Counted from the stretch's first letter, positions 1-9,066 are shown. The stretch is DNA of 51,439 bases from Lichenifustis flavocetrariae (GCF_026130545.1 NZ_JAMOIM010000008.1:217038-268476); one strand, 5' to 3'. Numbers and translations are program-made. Notes: generated by a model not told the origin, from the letters alone.

Positions 1-1028
1 GCGAGGGCGTCGCCGTCGACCAGGGGGCCGACCAGTGAGTCACCCGCGACAGGACTGCCCACCGAGATCGTCCGCGCCACCCGGGCGAGCTTCGGCACAA
101 GGGTTTCATAGACGCTTTCATGCACGATCAGTCGCCGCAAGGTCGTGCATCGCTGGCCGGCCGTGCCCATCGCCGCGAAGGCGACCGCCCGCAAGGTCAG
201 GTCGAGGTCTGCCGACGGGGTGACGATCGAGGCGTTGTTGCCGCCGAGTTCGAGGATGCTGCGCCCGAAACGCCGGGCGACGCGCTCGCCCACGACGCGT
301 CCCATGCGGGTCGATCCGGTGGCCGACACGACGGCGACGCGCCTGTCATCGACTAGCTGCTCGCCGATCTCACGCCCGCCGACCAGTACCGTCGTCAATC
401 CCTCTGGGACTCCCCCGAACTTTCGCGCCGCACGGGCGACCAGCGCCTGGACCGCAAGTGCCGTCAACGGCGTCTTCTCGGACGGTTTCCAGACCACGCT
501 GTTGCCGCAGACGAGCGCCAGGGCGGCGTTCCAGGACCAGACCGCGACGGGAAAGTTAAAGGCGGAGATCACGCCCACCACACCCATCGGGTGCCACTGC
601 TCGGTCATCTTGTGATCGGGCCGCTCCGAGGGGATGACGAGCCCGTAGAGCTGCCGCGACAGGCCAACCGCGAAGTCGCAGATGTCGATCATCTCCTGCA
701 CTTCGCCGAGGCCTTCAGAAACGATCTTGCCGACTTCGAGCGTGACAAGCCGCCCGAGTTCGGACTTGTGCGCCCGTAGCTCCTCGCCGATGAGGCGCAC
801 GAACTCGCCACGCTGCGGGGCCGGTAGCCTTCGCCATGCCAGGAAGGCGTCGTGCGCCTGGCCGATCGCGTGCTCCGCAGCCTTTGAAGACGTCTCTGCG
901 ATCTCGGCAAGGGTCGAGCCATCGATCGGCGATCGCACGAGCCGGCTTCCGCCTTGCAGGGTCGCGGGATCGACCTCGAAGGCCGAGAGAAGGGACCGGA
1001 CGTCGTCGGCGAGACTGGAGCTTGGCAC
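1..1028 (-). CDS. amaB: alpha-aminoadipic semialdehyde dehydrogenase (ALDH7/AmaB-like), 3' end cut by window
   Basis: NAD-dependent oxidation of alpha-aminoadipate semialdehyde (in equilibrium with piperideine-6-carboxylate) to 2-aminoadipate, in cytosolic lysine/pipecolate breakdown. The frame stays open from the GTG at 1028 to the window edge (about 342 residues; the family is about 500). Diagnostic ALDH7 stretches are visible: MTEQWHPMGVVGVISAFNFP, WNAALALVCGNSVVWKPSEK, the glutamate in LELGGNNASIV and the catalytic cysteine in GTAGQRCTTLRRL. The GTG lies 36 bp after the oxidase stop, so the two genes form one operon, oxidase first. No strong Shine-Dalgarno is visible, so the start is uncertain. 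The substrate call leans on both the ALDH7 signature and the neighbour. Confidence 0.85.
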   Translation of the reverse strand, partial: MPSSSLADDVRSLLSAFEVDPATLQGGSRLVRSPIDGSTLAEIAETSSKAAEHAIGQAHDAFLAWRRLPAPQRGEFVRLIGEELRAHKSELGRLVTLEVGKIVSEGLGEVQEMIDICDFAVGLSRQLYGLVIPSERPDHKMTEQWHPMGVVGVISAFNFPVAVWSWNAALALVCGNSVVWKPSEKTPLTALAVQALVARAARKFGGVPEGLTTVLVGGREIGEQLVDDRRVAVVSATGSTRMGRVVGERVARRFGRSILELGGNNASIVTPSADLDLTLRAVAFAAMGTAGQRCTTLRRLIVHESVYETLVPKLARVARTISVGSPVAGDSLVGPLVDGDAL

Positions 1029-1063
1029 AGGGACACCGTGATGTTGAGGATGGAAAGCCGGAT

Positions 1064-2371
1064 CTAGAAGAGGGCCGCCTTGAGATGGGCGGCCTGAGCG
1101 CCGACCTCATACACCGTTTCTTTGATGAAACGGAACGGCTCGGCTCTTGGATCTGTCACCGGCAGGGGGAGATCGGCTTCGGTGATCTGGCCAAGAACCA
1201 AGCGGGCCAACTCCCGTCCGAAGACGGTGCCGGGTGCGATGCCGCGTCCATTGTAGCCGCTGAACCCGACGACGCCGGGCGCGAATCTGTGGAAGCGTGG
1301 CAGGTTGTTTGCCGTCATCCCGATGTGGCCGTACCACTCGGACTCGAACCGGATCTCGCCAAGCTGGGGAAAAAGCCGACGGAGCATGCGCCGCGCCCAA
1401 AACTTGTGAACCGACAACCCCGTCCCGCGCAGTGCTCCCACGCTGCCGAAGACAAGCCGCCCGGCGGCGTCGAACCGGAACGAGCTTAACACCTCCTCCG
1501 TGTCCCAGGCACCCTGCTGCTCCGGCAGAATCGAACGCCGCACATTGTCGGTCAGCGGTTCGGTTGCGAAATTAAAATAGGGCAGATGCACAAGCTCCGC
1601 CCGCACCGCCGGCCAGGGCGTCCGCGTATACGCGTTTGTGGCGACGACGATCCAGGGTGCCGAGACTGCACCCCGTGGGGTTTTTGCCATCCAGCCCTGA
1701 CCGTCCCGAACCACGCTCTCGACCGGCGAACCGCTGTAGAGACGGGCGCCCGCCGCCATCGCGGCCCGCGCGAGACCTCTCACGTAGGCAAGGGGCTGGA
1801 TCGTGCCGGCGCGGCGATCCAGAAGTGCGCCCGCATAAGCGGACGTTCCGATCAACGACGCGGCCGCCCTTGCGTCGAGGAGTTCCACCGGCGCACCGCG
1901 CCGCTGCCACTGGGTGGCGCGCTCCTCGATCTCCTTCAAACCTTTTGTTCCAACGGCGCAATGCAGCGTGCCGACAGGCATGATTTCGCAGTCGATCGCA
2001 TGCCGGGCGACGAGCTCGAACACGAGCTTCGGGGCGTTGCCGAGCAGGTCGAGCAAGCGGTCGCCGTAAATCGGGCCGAGTTCGCCCGGAAGGTCATCCG
2101 GCATGACCCACATGCCGGCATTGACCAGACCGACATTGCGGCCCGATCCTCCGAAACCGATCTCCTCGCCTTCGAGGACGGCGACACGCGACCCCGCCTC
2201 GGCAAGATGAAGCGCCGCCGACAGGCCCGTGAATCCGGCCCCGACGACGAGCACGTCGACCTTGATGTGCTCGGCCAACGCAGGCGTGAGCGGCGCCGGG
2301 GCCGCCGTCCGCTCCCACAATCCATGGCTCCGCGGGTCGTTCTTCATGCAGCCAATCTTTCGGAGGGACAC
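1064..2371 (-). CDS. amaA: FAD-dependent oxidoreductase, probable L-pipecolate oxidase
   Basis: Predicted DAO-family flavoenzyme of about 435 residues that would oxidise L-pipecolate to piperideine-6-carboxylate. The ADP-binding glycine motif VVGAGFTGL is near residues 42-50, followed by FGGSGRNVGLVNAG; a C-terminal FAD contact GFSGYNGRGIAPGT is present, as in glycine/sarcosine-oxidase relatives. The frame opens at a GTG (2371); an in-frame ATG at 2347 is an alternative and neither has a clear Shine-Dalgarno. It is followed by an ALDH7-type dehydrogenase, the order of the amaA-amaB pair of Pseudomonas putida, and that context is the main reason for naming the substrate. Alternatives are a gamma-glutamylputrescine or other amine oxidase of the same family. 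Confidence 0.72.
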   Translation of the reverse strand: MSLRKIGCMKNDPRSHGLWERTAAPAPLTPALAEHIKVDVLVVGAGFTGLSAALHLAEAGSRVAVLEGEEIGFGGSGRNVGLVNAGMWVMPDDLPGELGPIYGDRLLDLLGNAPKLVFELVARHAIDCEIMPVGTLHCAVGTKGLKEIEERATQWQRRGAPVELLDARAAASLIGTSAYAGALLDRRAGTIQPLAYVRGLARAAMAAGARLYSGSPVESVVRDGQGWMAKTPRGAVSAPWIVVATNAYTRTPWPAVRAELVHLPYFNFATEPLTDNVRRSILPEQQGAWDTEEVLSSFRFDAAGRLVFGSVGALRGTGLSVHKFWARRMLRRLFPQLGEIRFESEWYGHIGMTANNLPRFHRFAPGVVGFSGYNGRGIAPGTVFGRELARLVLGQITEADLPLPVTDPRAEPFRFIKETVYEVGAQAAHLKAALF

Positions 2372-2526
2372 ATCTCTTGGGCGCCCAAGCCCCTTCGGAA
2401 CCTAGGGCGGTGTCCGAGATTTTGGGCCATCCGACAGAGAGTATCAAACAAAAGCTGAGCTTCCGACGTGCGCACCAGGAATCCCGAATGCGCTTCCGGC
2501 CGGGACAGGTAAGCGGCTGGGCAGCC

Positions 2527-2922
2527 CTACTCGGCCCAAAGCTTGCGGGCCGCGGTGACGATCGCCGAAGGCCGGTAGGGCTTCATGATCATCATGCCGC
2601 CAGGGACCTCGCGTGATGCCTGTGAGAAGAACCCCGTCACATAGATCACCGGCAAGTCGGGTCGAAGCCGCCGCGCCTCCTCGGCGATACTCCAGCCATC
2701 GATCGACCCGGGCAATCGGATATCGGTCACGAGGAGATCGATATGCTCGGACTGATCGCGCACCAAGCTCAGGGCCTCCTCGCCGTTCAGGGCTCGCAGC
2801 ACGTGATAACCGAGGTCTTCGAGCTCATCGCCGAGAATGTCGAGCAAAAGGGGCTCATCGTCGACCACGAGGATCATTCGATCGCGTGATGAGGACGTGA
2901 CTAGATCATCCGGTGCGATCAT
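2527..2922 (-). CDS. single-domain response regulator (CheY-like receiver)
   Basis: A 131-residue receiver domain with no output domain. The acidic pair is D21-D22 (ILVVDDEP), the phospho-acceptor is D67 (LLVTDIRLPG), the switch threonine T96 is in VIYVTGF and the conserved lysine K114 is in IMKPYRPSA. Its start overlaps the stop of the upstream histidine kinase by 4 bp (ATGA), so the two are translationally coupled and are almost certainly cognate. M16 (MILVVDDEP) would be an alternative start giving a more typical 116-residue receiver. The output partner is unknown; it may act by protein contact or in a phosphorelay. Confidence 0.9.
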   Translation of the reverse strand: MIAPDDLVTSSSRDRMILVVDDEPLLLDILGDELEDLGYHVLRALNGEEALSLVRDQSEHIDLLVTDIRLPGSIDGWSIAEEARRLRPDLPVIYVTGFFSQASREVPGGMMIMKPYRPSAIVTAARKLWAE

Positions 2923-4208
2923 CGTGCGGTCAATGCTCCTTGAGACCGAGGGTGGCCCGGCATGTCCTGAACCTCGTACGACACCGGCTGCGGCCTTTCG
3001 GGTCCCAAACTCGGCAAAAAGAGTTGAACCCGGGTTCCCAACCCGGCCTTGCTGAAAATATCCGCATGGCCCCCGGACTGCTTGACGAAGCCGAACACCT
3101 GACTAAGTCCCAACCCCGTTCCTTGTCCCAACGGCTTGGTCGTGAAGAACGGTTCGAAAGCGCGGCGCGCGACCTCCTCGGGCATTCCTACACCCGTATC
3201 GATCACTTCAATCATAACATAGTCTTGATCGGCTCTGAGGCCTCCGATGTGGATTGCGTCGCTGCGGTCGATGTTGCTGGTTGTGATTTGCAGTCTGCTC
3301 GATTGATTTTCTTCCATCGCGTCCCGGGCGTTCACCGCAAGGTTGAGGACGGCATTTTCCAGCTGATTGGGATCCACGGTGACGGCCCAGAGGTCCAAGG
3401 AGAAGTTCGTCTCGACCACGATGCGGCCTCCGACGGCGCCGCGAAGCAGCTCGGTCAGGGCGCCGAGAAGCGCGTTGACTTCGACCCTCACGGGACGAAG
3501 CGGTTGATTGCGAGCGAAAGCGAGAAGCTTGTGCGTCAAGGCAGCAGCGCGATCTGCTCCCGCCATCGCATCCTTGACCGGCCGGAGGAGGGGGCTTTGA
3601 TCCGGCAAAAGCCGTTCGATCCGCTCAAGATTTGCGACCACCACATTGAGCAGATTATTGAAATCATGAGCGATCCCGCCCGTTAATTGGCCGATGGCCT
3701 CCATTTTCTGGGCTTGGCGCAACATCTCCTCTGTCTTCGCCCGTTCATTCGTGACCTGTTCGAGCGCCTGGAGAGCGCGGTCGCGCTCGGCGATGCGTAG
3801 GGTCAGGCTTTCATTGGCAAGGCGAAGAAGCTGCGGGGAAGGGAGGTTAAGAATACGGGGAACCAGCGGCCAGAGGATGATCGCGGTCGCCACGGAGGCT
3901 ATTGCCGTGATGACCTTCACCATGGCTTCCACGCCATAGATAGGCCACCACAGCGTCACGATGGAAATGAAATGGGTCGCGCCGCATGCGAGGATGAAGG
4001 TGACGAAACACCAAAACACCCAGCCGAACGCGATATCACTTCGTCTCGACACGACAGCGCCGAGCGCGATCGAAATCGAGCAATAGGCGAGACCGATCGC
4101 GGCATCTGCGAGCGCATTGCTCCAAAGGAGTTCAGGCCGCCAAATCAGGCAGATTCCATGCGGAGACAGACTGCCCGAATCCAGAAGCTTGAAGAGAAAA
4201 TCGAGCAT
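2919..4208 (-). CDS. membrane histidine kinase with ethylene-receptor-like N-terminal domain
   Basis: A 429-residue sensor kinase. Residues about 30-120 form three membrane segments resembling the ethylene-binding domain of plant ETR1 and cyanobacterial homologues. D35, Y42, I45, I72, C75 and H79 keep the spacing of ETR1 D25, Y32, I35, I62, C65 and H69, where Cys and His hold the copper cofactor; the Pro36 equivalent is Ser46. A coiled-coil linker (about 130-170) leads to the H-box [14 protein letters not shown] with H181, an N-box [10 protein letters not shown], and ATP-lid motifs DTGVGMPEE and [10 protein letters not shown]. It is coupled to the following receiver gene by a 4-bp overlap. 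Ligand binding is inference; many bacterial relatives are uncharacterised. Confidence 0.87.
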   Translation of the reverse strand: MLDFLFKLLDSGSLSPHGICLIWRPELLWSNALADAAIGLAYCSISIALGAVVSRRSDIAFGWVFWCFVTFILACGATHFISIVTLWWPIYGVEAMVKVITAIASVATAIILWPLVPRILNLPSPQLLRLANESLTLRIAERDRALQALEQVTNERAKTEEMLRQAQKMEAIGQLTGGIAHDFNNLLNVVVANLERIERLLPDQSPLLRPVKDAMAGADRAAALTHKLLAFARNQPLRPVRVEVNALLGALTELLRGAVGGRIVVETNFSLDLWAVTVDPNQLENAVLNLAVNARDAMEENQSSRLQITTSNIDRSDAIHIGGLRADQDYVMIEVIDTGVGMPEEVARRAFEPFFTTKPLGQGTGLGLSQVFGFVKQSGGHADIFSKAGLGTRVQLFLPSLGPERPQPVSYEVQDMPGHPRSQGALTAR

Positions 4209-4508
4209 CGCAGATTATCCCGCCGGGTCCCGATGGCATGCGAAGCCATAAGGCAATTATGCGACCTCGGCGGCCAGCCACAAGTCACGACCGCTCAATA
4301 TGAAGCGCAAATCTTGGGTATCCCCGCCGAAGTGGCGATCATCCACGTTCTTGTAAGTACCAAAGGGCATAACTTCACGATATGGCTGGCAACGGCGAAG
4401 TTTCGAATGACGTTCCCTCGCGCCGCGCCTGACGGGCATGACGATCCGCCCGGCGATGCGCCACTCTCGACTGGCGGCCGGCCTCGTCGTTCTCCAGGCA
4501 CAGGAACA
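4209..4508. other. non-coding stretch, no gene recognised
   Basis: Between the histidine-kinase start and the IS481 remnant I see no frame with recognisable family features on either strand. It presumably carries the kinase promoter at its left end. Confidence 0.5.
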
Positions 4509-4690
4509 TAACGAAAGATCAGAAAGTTATCGGGCGCGAAAGTCGATCTTTCTGCATTGGCCAGGCACCTCGGCAATGTGAGCGAAGTCTGCAAGACGCT
4601 CGGCTACAGCCGCGATGCTGTTACCGGTTCAAGGAGTTGTATCGGTCGAGCGGATCTTGCGGTGCGGGAAGTCGCCCATTCCCGCACCGA
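4509..4690 (+). mobile_element. IS481-family transposase, N-terminal remnant
   Basis: Read across at least two frameshifts, this stretch gives TKDQKVIG, then AKVDLSALARHLGNVSEV, CKTLGYSRDA and, after another shift, YRFKELYRSS. That is the N-terminal helix-turn-helix start typical of IS481-family transposases (KDQKVIRAKV.., GNVSQACKVMGYSRDSFYRFKELY). No catalytic domain follows, so it is a dead fragment of about 50 codons. Other pieces of the same family occur at 21410-21545 (minus) and 39986-40135 (plus). Confidence 0.75.
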
Positions 4691-4748
4691 GATTGTAAAA
4701 GCGCGACCAACACTGACCGCCCTAAGTGGAAGCCGCGGTCGACGGAAC

Positions 4749-6392
4749 TCAGTTTTGCCGACGGGCGATTGCCTCCAACAGTCGAGCAACGGCTTCCGCA
4801 CCCGGATCAGTGATTCCCTCAAGGGCGTCGGCACGAACGTAGGCGGACCGGCCTGAGCCAGCTTTGAGCATGTGCGCCGTCCTATCGGCACCGACACGTG
4901 CTTCGATTGCGGCTTGCTCGACCGAGCCTGTGCGGGCGAGGGCCTGCAAGGCCGGCTGGAGGGCATCGATCATCGTGCGATCTCCCAGCTGGGCGCCGCC
5001 GTAGACCTTGAGCTTGTCGAGGCCCGCGAGGAAGGCTTTTGGATAGTCGGGGCGATCGGCATAGGCCGTGGAAGCCGCGGCGAAGAAGGTCGCCAGCAGT
5101 ACGCCGCTGGAGCCCCCGGCGTTGCGCAGGAGCACGTCACTGATGACGCGGAGCAAGGCGGCTCCGTCGGCGAAGGGCAGCCTGTCGATCTGGCCAGCGA
5201 TGGCCCGGGCCGCTCCCGCGAAGGTCGAGCCCGTGTCACCGTCGCCCACCTTTGCGTCGAGGGCATCGATCTCTGGGGCAATCGTCTCGAACAGGGTTAC
5301 AGCGCAGGACACGACGGCACGGGCACCGGCATGATTCGAAGGCGCGGCCTGAGCCGAAGCGACGAGCGCGATTGGTTGCCGCAGCGTAGGGCGCGCGAAG
5401 CGCTTCGGCGGCAGCCATGCCGCCGGCTTGACCGGAGCCTGAAGACCGCGAAGCCGGTCTGCGTCGAGGGCGATCACGGACAACGACACGCCCCGCATGT
5501 CCAGCGCCGTCATCATGGGGGCCGGCCCCATGATGTAGTCGACTTTGTTCATCAGGCTCGTTCCGGCCAAGGCTTTGGTGACGAGCGCCATCTCGAGCGG
5601 CGGCACACCGCCGAGCGTGTTGAGCATCAGGGCATAACGCGCCTCGGAGGCTTCAAGCGCAGCCTCCAGCGTATCGGCCAACACGGCGATCAACGTGTCG
5701 GCCGACGCCATCGGCACCACGCGCGCTCCAGGCTCGCCGTGAATGCCGAGGCCGAGTTCGACCTGATCGGCGGCAAGACGTTCCTGCGGCTCGACGCCGG
5801 GCATGCTGCAGGTCGACAGCGACAGGCCGAGCGAATGGATGTGGGCGGCGGCATCCTCGGCCACGGCCTTCACCTCGGCCAGGGAGCGACCGGCCGAAGC
5901 CGCGGCGCCCGCGAGTTTGTGCACGAACAAGGTTCCAGCGATGCCGCGGGGCTGGCGGGCACCGGGCAGCGCGACGTCGTCGCCGACGATCACCAACTCC
6001 ACCTTCAGACCCATGGCCCGCGCCCGCTCGGCCGCGAGCCCGAAGTTGAGCCGATCCCCTGTGTAGTTCTTGACGATCAGCAGACAGCCGGGGTCGCCTG
6101 TCACTGCAAGGATGCCGGCCAGCACCGCATCGACGCTCGGAGACGCGAACACTTCGCCGCATACTGCGGCCGTAAGCATGCCGCCTCCGACAAAACCGGC
6201 ATGGGCCGGTTCGTGGCCGGAGCCGCCACCCGAGACGAGCGCGACCTGCGTCCTGTCCCAATCCGATCGCAGCACGACCTTGATGTCGGGAAAATCGTCG
6301 AGACGGCAGAGGTCGACTGCCCCGGATGACATCAGGAAGCCGTCGATAGCGTCGACCACGACCGTGTCACGGCTGTTCAGGAAGCTCTTCAT
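4749..6392 (-). CDS. fused dihydroxyacetone kinase (DhaK-DhaL, ATP-dependent)
   Basis: A single-chain kinase of about 547 residues. The DhaK half carries GGGSGHEP (55-62) and the substrate-linking histidine H218 in GLGIHGEPG; the DhaL half carries the Mg-ATP aspartates in DALDAKVGDGDTGS (D379, D384, D386) and GGSSGVL. It phosphorylates dihydroxyacetone or a related short ketose such as erythrulose using ATP, unlike the PTS-linked DhaKLM enzymes. It is last in the LacI-controlled minus-strand group, so its substrate is probably the ketose product of the imported sugar or polyol (inference). The frame also opens at an adjacent GTG (6395). Both domains look complete. Confidence 0.93.
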   Translation of the reverse strand: MKSFLNSRDTVVVDAIDGFLMSSGAVDLCRLDDFPDIKVVLRSDWDRTQVALVSGGGSGHEPAHAGFVGGGMLTAAVCGEVFASPSVDAVLAGILAVTGDPGCLLIVKNYTGDRLNFGLAAERARAMGLKVELVIVGDDVALPGARQPRGIAGTLFVHKLAGAAASAGRSLAEVKAVAEDAAAHIHSLGLSLSTCSMPGVEPQERLAADQVELGLGIHGEPGARVVPMASADTLIAVLADTLEAALEASEARYALMLNTLGGVPPLEMALVTKALAGTSLMNKVDYIMGPAPMMTALDMRGVSLSVIALDADRLRGLQAPVKPAAWLPPKRFARPTLRQPIALVASAQAAPSNHAGARAVVSCAVTLFETIAPEIDALDAKVGDGDTGSTFAGAARAIAGQIDRLPFADGAALLRVISDVLLRNAGGSSGVLLATFFAAASTAYADRPDYPKAFLAGLDKLKVYGGAQLGDRTMIDALQPALQALARTGSVEQAAIEARVGADRTAHMLKAGSGRSAYVRADALEGITDPGAEAVARLLEAIARRQN

Positions 6393-6482
6393 CACGTGCC
6401 CCGCTGCGTCCTCGTCACCCGACCGGGATGGTAGACCGAGTGTTGACGCGCCCAGTTTGATCCCAGCGTGTCGACGTTCCTC

Positions 6483-6980
6483 TTACCAGCAAGTGAAACC
6501 CGCGTCCGCTACAACCGTGGTGCCGGTCATCGGGCTGGAGGCGTCGTAGGCGAGGAAATGTACCACTGAAGCGATCTCGTCGGGCTTGCCGCGATGCATC
6601 GGCCTATCGCGCAACCACACGTCCTTCATCCCGTCGTTGTCGTGACGGTGCATGGACATCGCGGTCTCGGTATAGGTCGGCGCGACGGCGTTGGCCTGCA
6701 CGCCCCGATCGGCCATTCGGCGCCAAGCGACGAAGTCATCCGATGCACAGCCGCGTTGGCGGCGCTATAACAGGCCTGTTTTGCGGCCGGTTCGAGATGA
6801 CGCCCGACATCGATCCGACATTGACGATCGAGCCCTTGCCGGCTTTCAGCATGTGGCGTGCGAAGGCTCGGTTGCACCAGAACACGCCATTGTAGTTCAC
6901 GTCGTTGACATTGAGCCAATGCTCGTCCGTCACGTCCTCGGCTGCGGTGCCCGAGCGGGTGATCCCGGCGTTGCCCTGTA
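6483..6980 (-). pseudogene. SDR-family dehydrogenase, 5'-truncated and frameshifted
   Basis: The remains of a sugar/polyol-type short-chain dehydrogenase, pieced from three frames: NAGITRSGTAAEDVTDEHW and VNYNGVFWCNRAFARHML, then QACYSAANAAVHRMTSSLGA, then DRGVQANAVAPTYTETAM and the C-terminal MTGTTVVADAGFTCW. The Rossmann nucleotide-binding start is missing and replaced by an IS630 fragment. The active-site YxxxK reads YSAAN, so the lysine is also lost. It sits between the mutarotase-like gene and dihydroxyacetone kinase, so it was probably the pathway dehydrogenase. It cannot encode an active enzyme. Confidence 0.85.
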
Positions 6981-6988
6981 GCTCCGCT

Positions 6989-7199
6989 TGATCAGGGCGG
7001 CATGGGCCTCCACCCGATGCGAGTGGCGGTCCCGGCCCACGGTCTGGCGGCAATCTCGCCTTCCTCCCGAAAGCGGGCGTACAGCGAATGGCCTCGCCGC
7101 TCCGATGCCCAAACGTTCCGCCGCTTGCCGGCAAGACGCGTCCGCATTGATGGCAGCGATGACCTGCTCGCCCAGATCCAATGATAGGGCTCCGGCCAT
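6989..7199 (-). mobile_element. IS630-family transposase, N-terminal remnant
   Basis: From the ATG at 7199 the reading is MAGALSLDLGEQVIAAINAD then ASCRQAAERLGIGAA, a typical IS630 helix-turn-helix start. After frameshifts LYARFREEGEIAA and DRHSHRVEAHAALI follow, the continuation expected for this family. It then runs straight into the truncated SDR gene, so the element appears to have replaced the dehydrogenase's 5' end. No catalytic DDE part is present. Confidence 0.8.
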
Positions 7200-7283
7200 G
7201 CTGCTCCTCCTTGATCCGCCTTACGGAATCACTGTGAAAGCCTCGGCGCTACGCCGGCCGACTCTGAGCGAGGGACCACGGCT

Positions 7284-8375
7284 CTAAATCGGCACTTCAA
7301 GAAAGTTGTGGTCGAAGGGAACGCGCTTTTGGGCTGTCTCGGTATCGATGAGCAGACGATCGCTCTCCTGGATGACATTGCGGACCCTCGACGGTTTAGC
7401 CGTTGAGCCAAGCGCGCCGATCACGGTGCGGATCTCGATCCCGCCATCGAGCTCGACGCAGGTCTGTACGCCTTGCGCTGAGAGAGCATTGGTTCCGATC
7501 GATGCCCGATGTCCGTCGGCAAAGCTGGAGCATGCCTCTTCGATGCCGAGCACGCCCGTGTGGCGCTCGCTCCAGGGTGGGTAGAAACGTCCTCCGTTGG
7601 AGTACCACAGGAGGGTGATCGGCAAGGTTCGCGGAGATTTCAGGATTAGCGCCATGTCGCGCTGTTCAGGTCGAACTGCGGCCGCCCAACCGAGCGGGTT
7701 GGCAGGGTTCTCGATCAACGCCACGAGGTCGTCGTGCTTCTGCGCGACAGGATAGTTGTGCAGGTCCACGGTGGTTCCGTCGCCGCAAGGAAAGGCGTTC
7801 AGCGGTCCTTGTGCCGGATACCGGAAGACCGAACGCCCCTGAGCCGGATCGCCTTCCAAGGGCGTACGGCTGGTTTCGGCAAACTTCTTTTCAGAAAAGG
7901 AGACGAGTCCGTCGCTTGGAAAATGCACCATTGCATGTTGACCGAGGGACAGCGCGCCGGTGCCGCCGTCGAAACGGTGAGCCTGATAGAGGAACGGGTG
8001 ACCGTCCCGTACCGTCAACGTCTTCGTGAGCGTGGCGCCCAATACGGTTTGGTCGAGCCTGAAGGTCGCGCGGTGGCCATCCGGCAGCCGCTGATCATCG
8101 ATCACCGACCACCGGCTGTTAGCGGGCCAGCCATGATAAGGAGCCGGATCGACATCGTTGGGCCCGAAAGGTGCGCAGAAGAAGTCCATCGACATCCGCC
8201 GGAGATGAGGCGGCATTTCGACTTCCGGCATGGCCGTCTCGGCCCAGGGCACGCGATGGAAGGGTGCGATCTGACGGCCTTCGTCAGTCACGATAAAGGC
8301 AGCGAGCTGGCCAATCTCCAGATCGAGACCGGCCCTCACACCTTCGGCGGCCAGAACATGGATCCTTGCGTTCAT
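7284..8375 (-). CDS. aldose 1-epimerase (galactose mutarotase)-like protein
   Basis: A 363-residue soluble protein with the beta-sandwich, sugar-mutarotase type of sequence: a short N-terminal region with DFFCAPFG and HGWPANSRW, a central HFPSDGLVSFS, and a late LWYSNGGRFYPPW. These aromatic/His-rich loops fit the galactose mutarotase superfamily, but I cannot point to the classical catalytic His/Glu with certainty. It lies in the LacI-kinase-mutarotase-dehydrogenase-DHA-kinase group and would interconvert sugar anomers after import. The ATG at 8375 is the natural start. An uncharacterised carbohydrate-binding member is the main alternative. Confidence 0.7.
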   Translation of the reverse strand: MNARIHVLAAEGVRAGLDLEIGQLAAFIVTDEGRQIAPFHRVPWAETAMPEVEMPPHLRRMSMDFFCAPFGPNDVDPAPYHGWPANSRWSVIDDQRLPDGHRATFRLDQTVLGATLTKTLTVRDGHPFLYQAHRFDGGTGALSLGQHAMVHFPSDGLVSFSEKKFAETSRTPLEGDPAQGRSVFRYPAQGPLNAFPCGDGTTVDLHNYPVAQKHDDLVALIENPANPLGWAAAVRPEQRDMALILKSPRTLPITLLWYSNGGRFYPPWSERHTGVLGIEEACSSFADGHRASIGTNALSAQGVQTCVELDGGIEIRTVIGALGSTAKPSRVRNVIQESDRLLIDTETAQKRVPFDHNFLEVPI

Positions 8376-8430
8376 TTTTAAGACACCGCGCTGAAGGACG
8401 TGAACGTCACGAAGTTGTTATGGCCCGAGG

Positions 8431-9066
8431 TCATTCGCTCACGACGAATTCTGCTGGTAGGCTTCGCTCCATCACAAAGCGTCCGTTCGGAAGGTCGTTC
8501 GTCTCGACTTTCGCTGTCACAACCTCTGGCGGCAGTCCATAGCCGCGCCACCGTTCGGTCAATCGCTGGCGCAGAACGTCTTCGGGGACCACCACTGCGA
8601 CGGTCACGTCGTAGAGGGGGTGAAGGGCCGTCCATGGCGCGCTGCCAAGCAGGAGGTAGTTCCCTTCAACGATCAAATATCGAACCGACTGAGGGATCAG
8701 GCGGGCGCCAGCCCGGGAGATCTCCAAGCCCCGGTCGAAAACCGGAACTGCGATCTCGTCCTCTTCATTGCGCTTCAGCCGGCCAAGCGTGTGCAGCAGG
8801 CCACCGACATCGAATGTCTCAGGCGCACCCTTGCGGGCCCGCAGACCGCGGGCGATGAGGACGCCATCATCGAAGTGATACCCGTCCATAGGCAATACTG
8901 CGGCGCTACCGGAGTTGGCGGTATTGAGAAAAGCCTCCAGCCGTTCGGCAAAAGTCGATTTTCCAGAGCCCGGCGCGCCCGCGATGGCGATGACGGTCCG
9001 GTTCGCTTTCCGCGATGTCACCGCATTTGCGAGAGCTTCAAGATGAGAGCGACTGGCTTCGGTCAT
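8431..9066 (-). CDS. P-loop nucleoside/sugar kinase-like protein (FrcK/PanK-like fold)
   Basis: A 211-residue P-loop kinase of the uridine kinase/phosphoribulokinase/pantothenate kinase superfamily. Walker A is AGAPGSGKST (residues 29-38); PMDGYHFDDGVL follows as the base/substrate-binding region, then GAPETFDVGGL, a Walker-B-like YLIVEGNYLLL, and VVVPEDVLRQRLTERW as the lid. Close relatives sit in rhizobial fructose or sugar transport operons (FrcK) and are annotated as kinases of unproven substrate. The frame is open upstream to 9198, but the ATG at 9066 gives a normal N-terminus and avoids overlapping the regulator. It probably phosphorylates the sugar brought in by the divergent transporter. 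Confidence 0.8.
   Translation of the reverse strand: MTEASRSHLEALANAVTSRKANRTVIAIAGAPGSGKSTFAERLEAFLNTANSGSAAVLPMDGYHFDDGVLIARGLRARKGAPETFDVGGLLHTLGRLKRNEEDEIAVPVFDRGLEISRAGARLIPQSVRYLIVEGNYLLLGSAPWTALHPLYDVTVAVVVPEDVLRQRLTERWRGYGLPPEVVTAKVETNDLPNGRFVMERSLPAEFVVSE

Noticed and set aside
4872-6329. Long plus-strand open frame antisense to the DHA kinase gene
   Set aside because: It is His/Arg/Gly-rich with no family motifs and mirrors the kinase codons; a GC-bias shadow.
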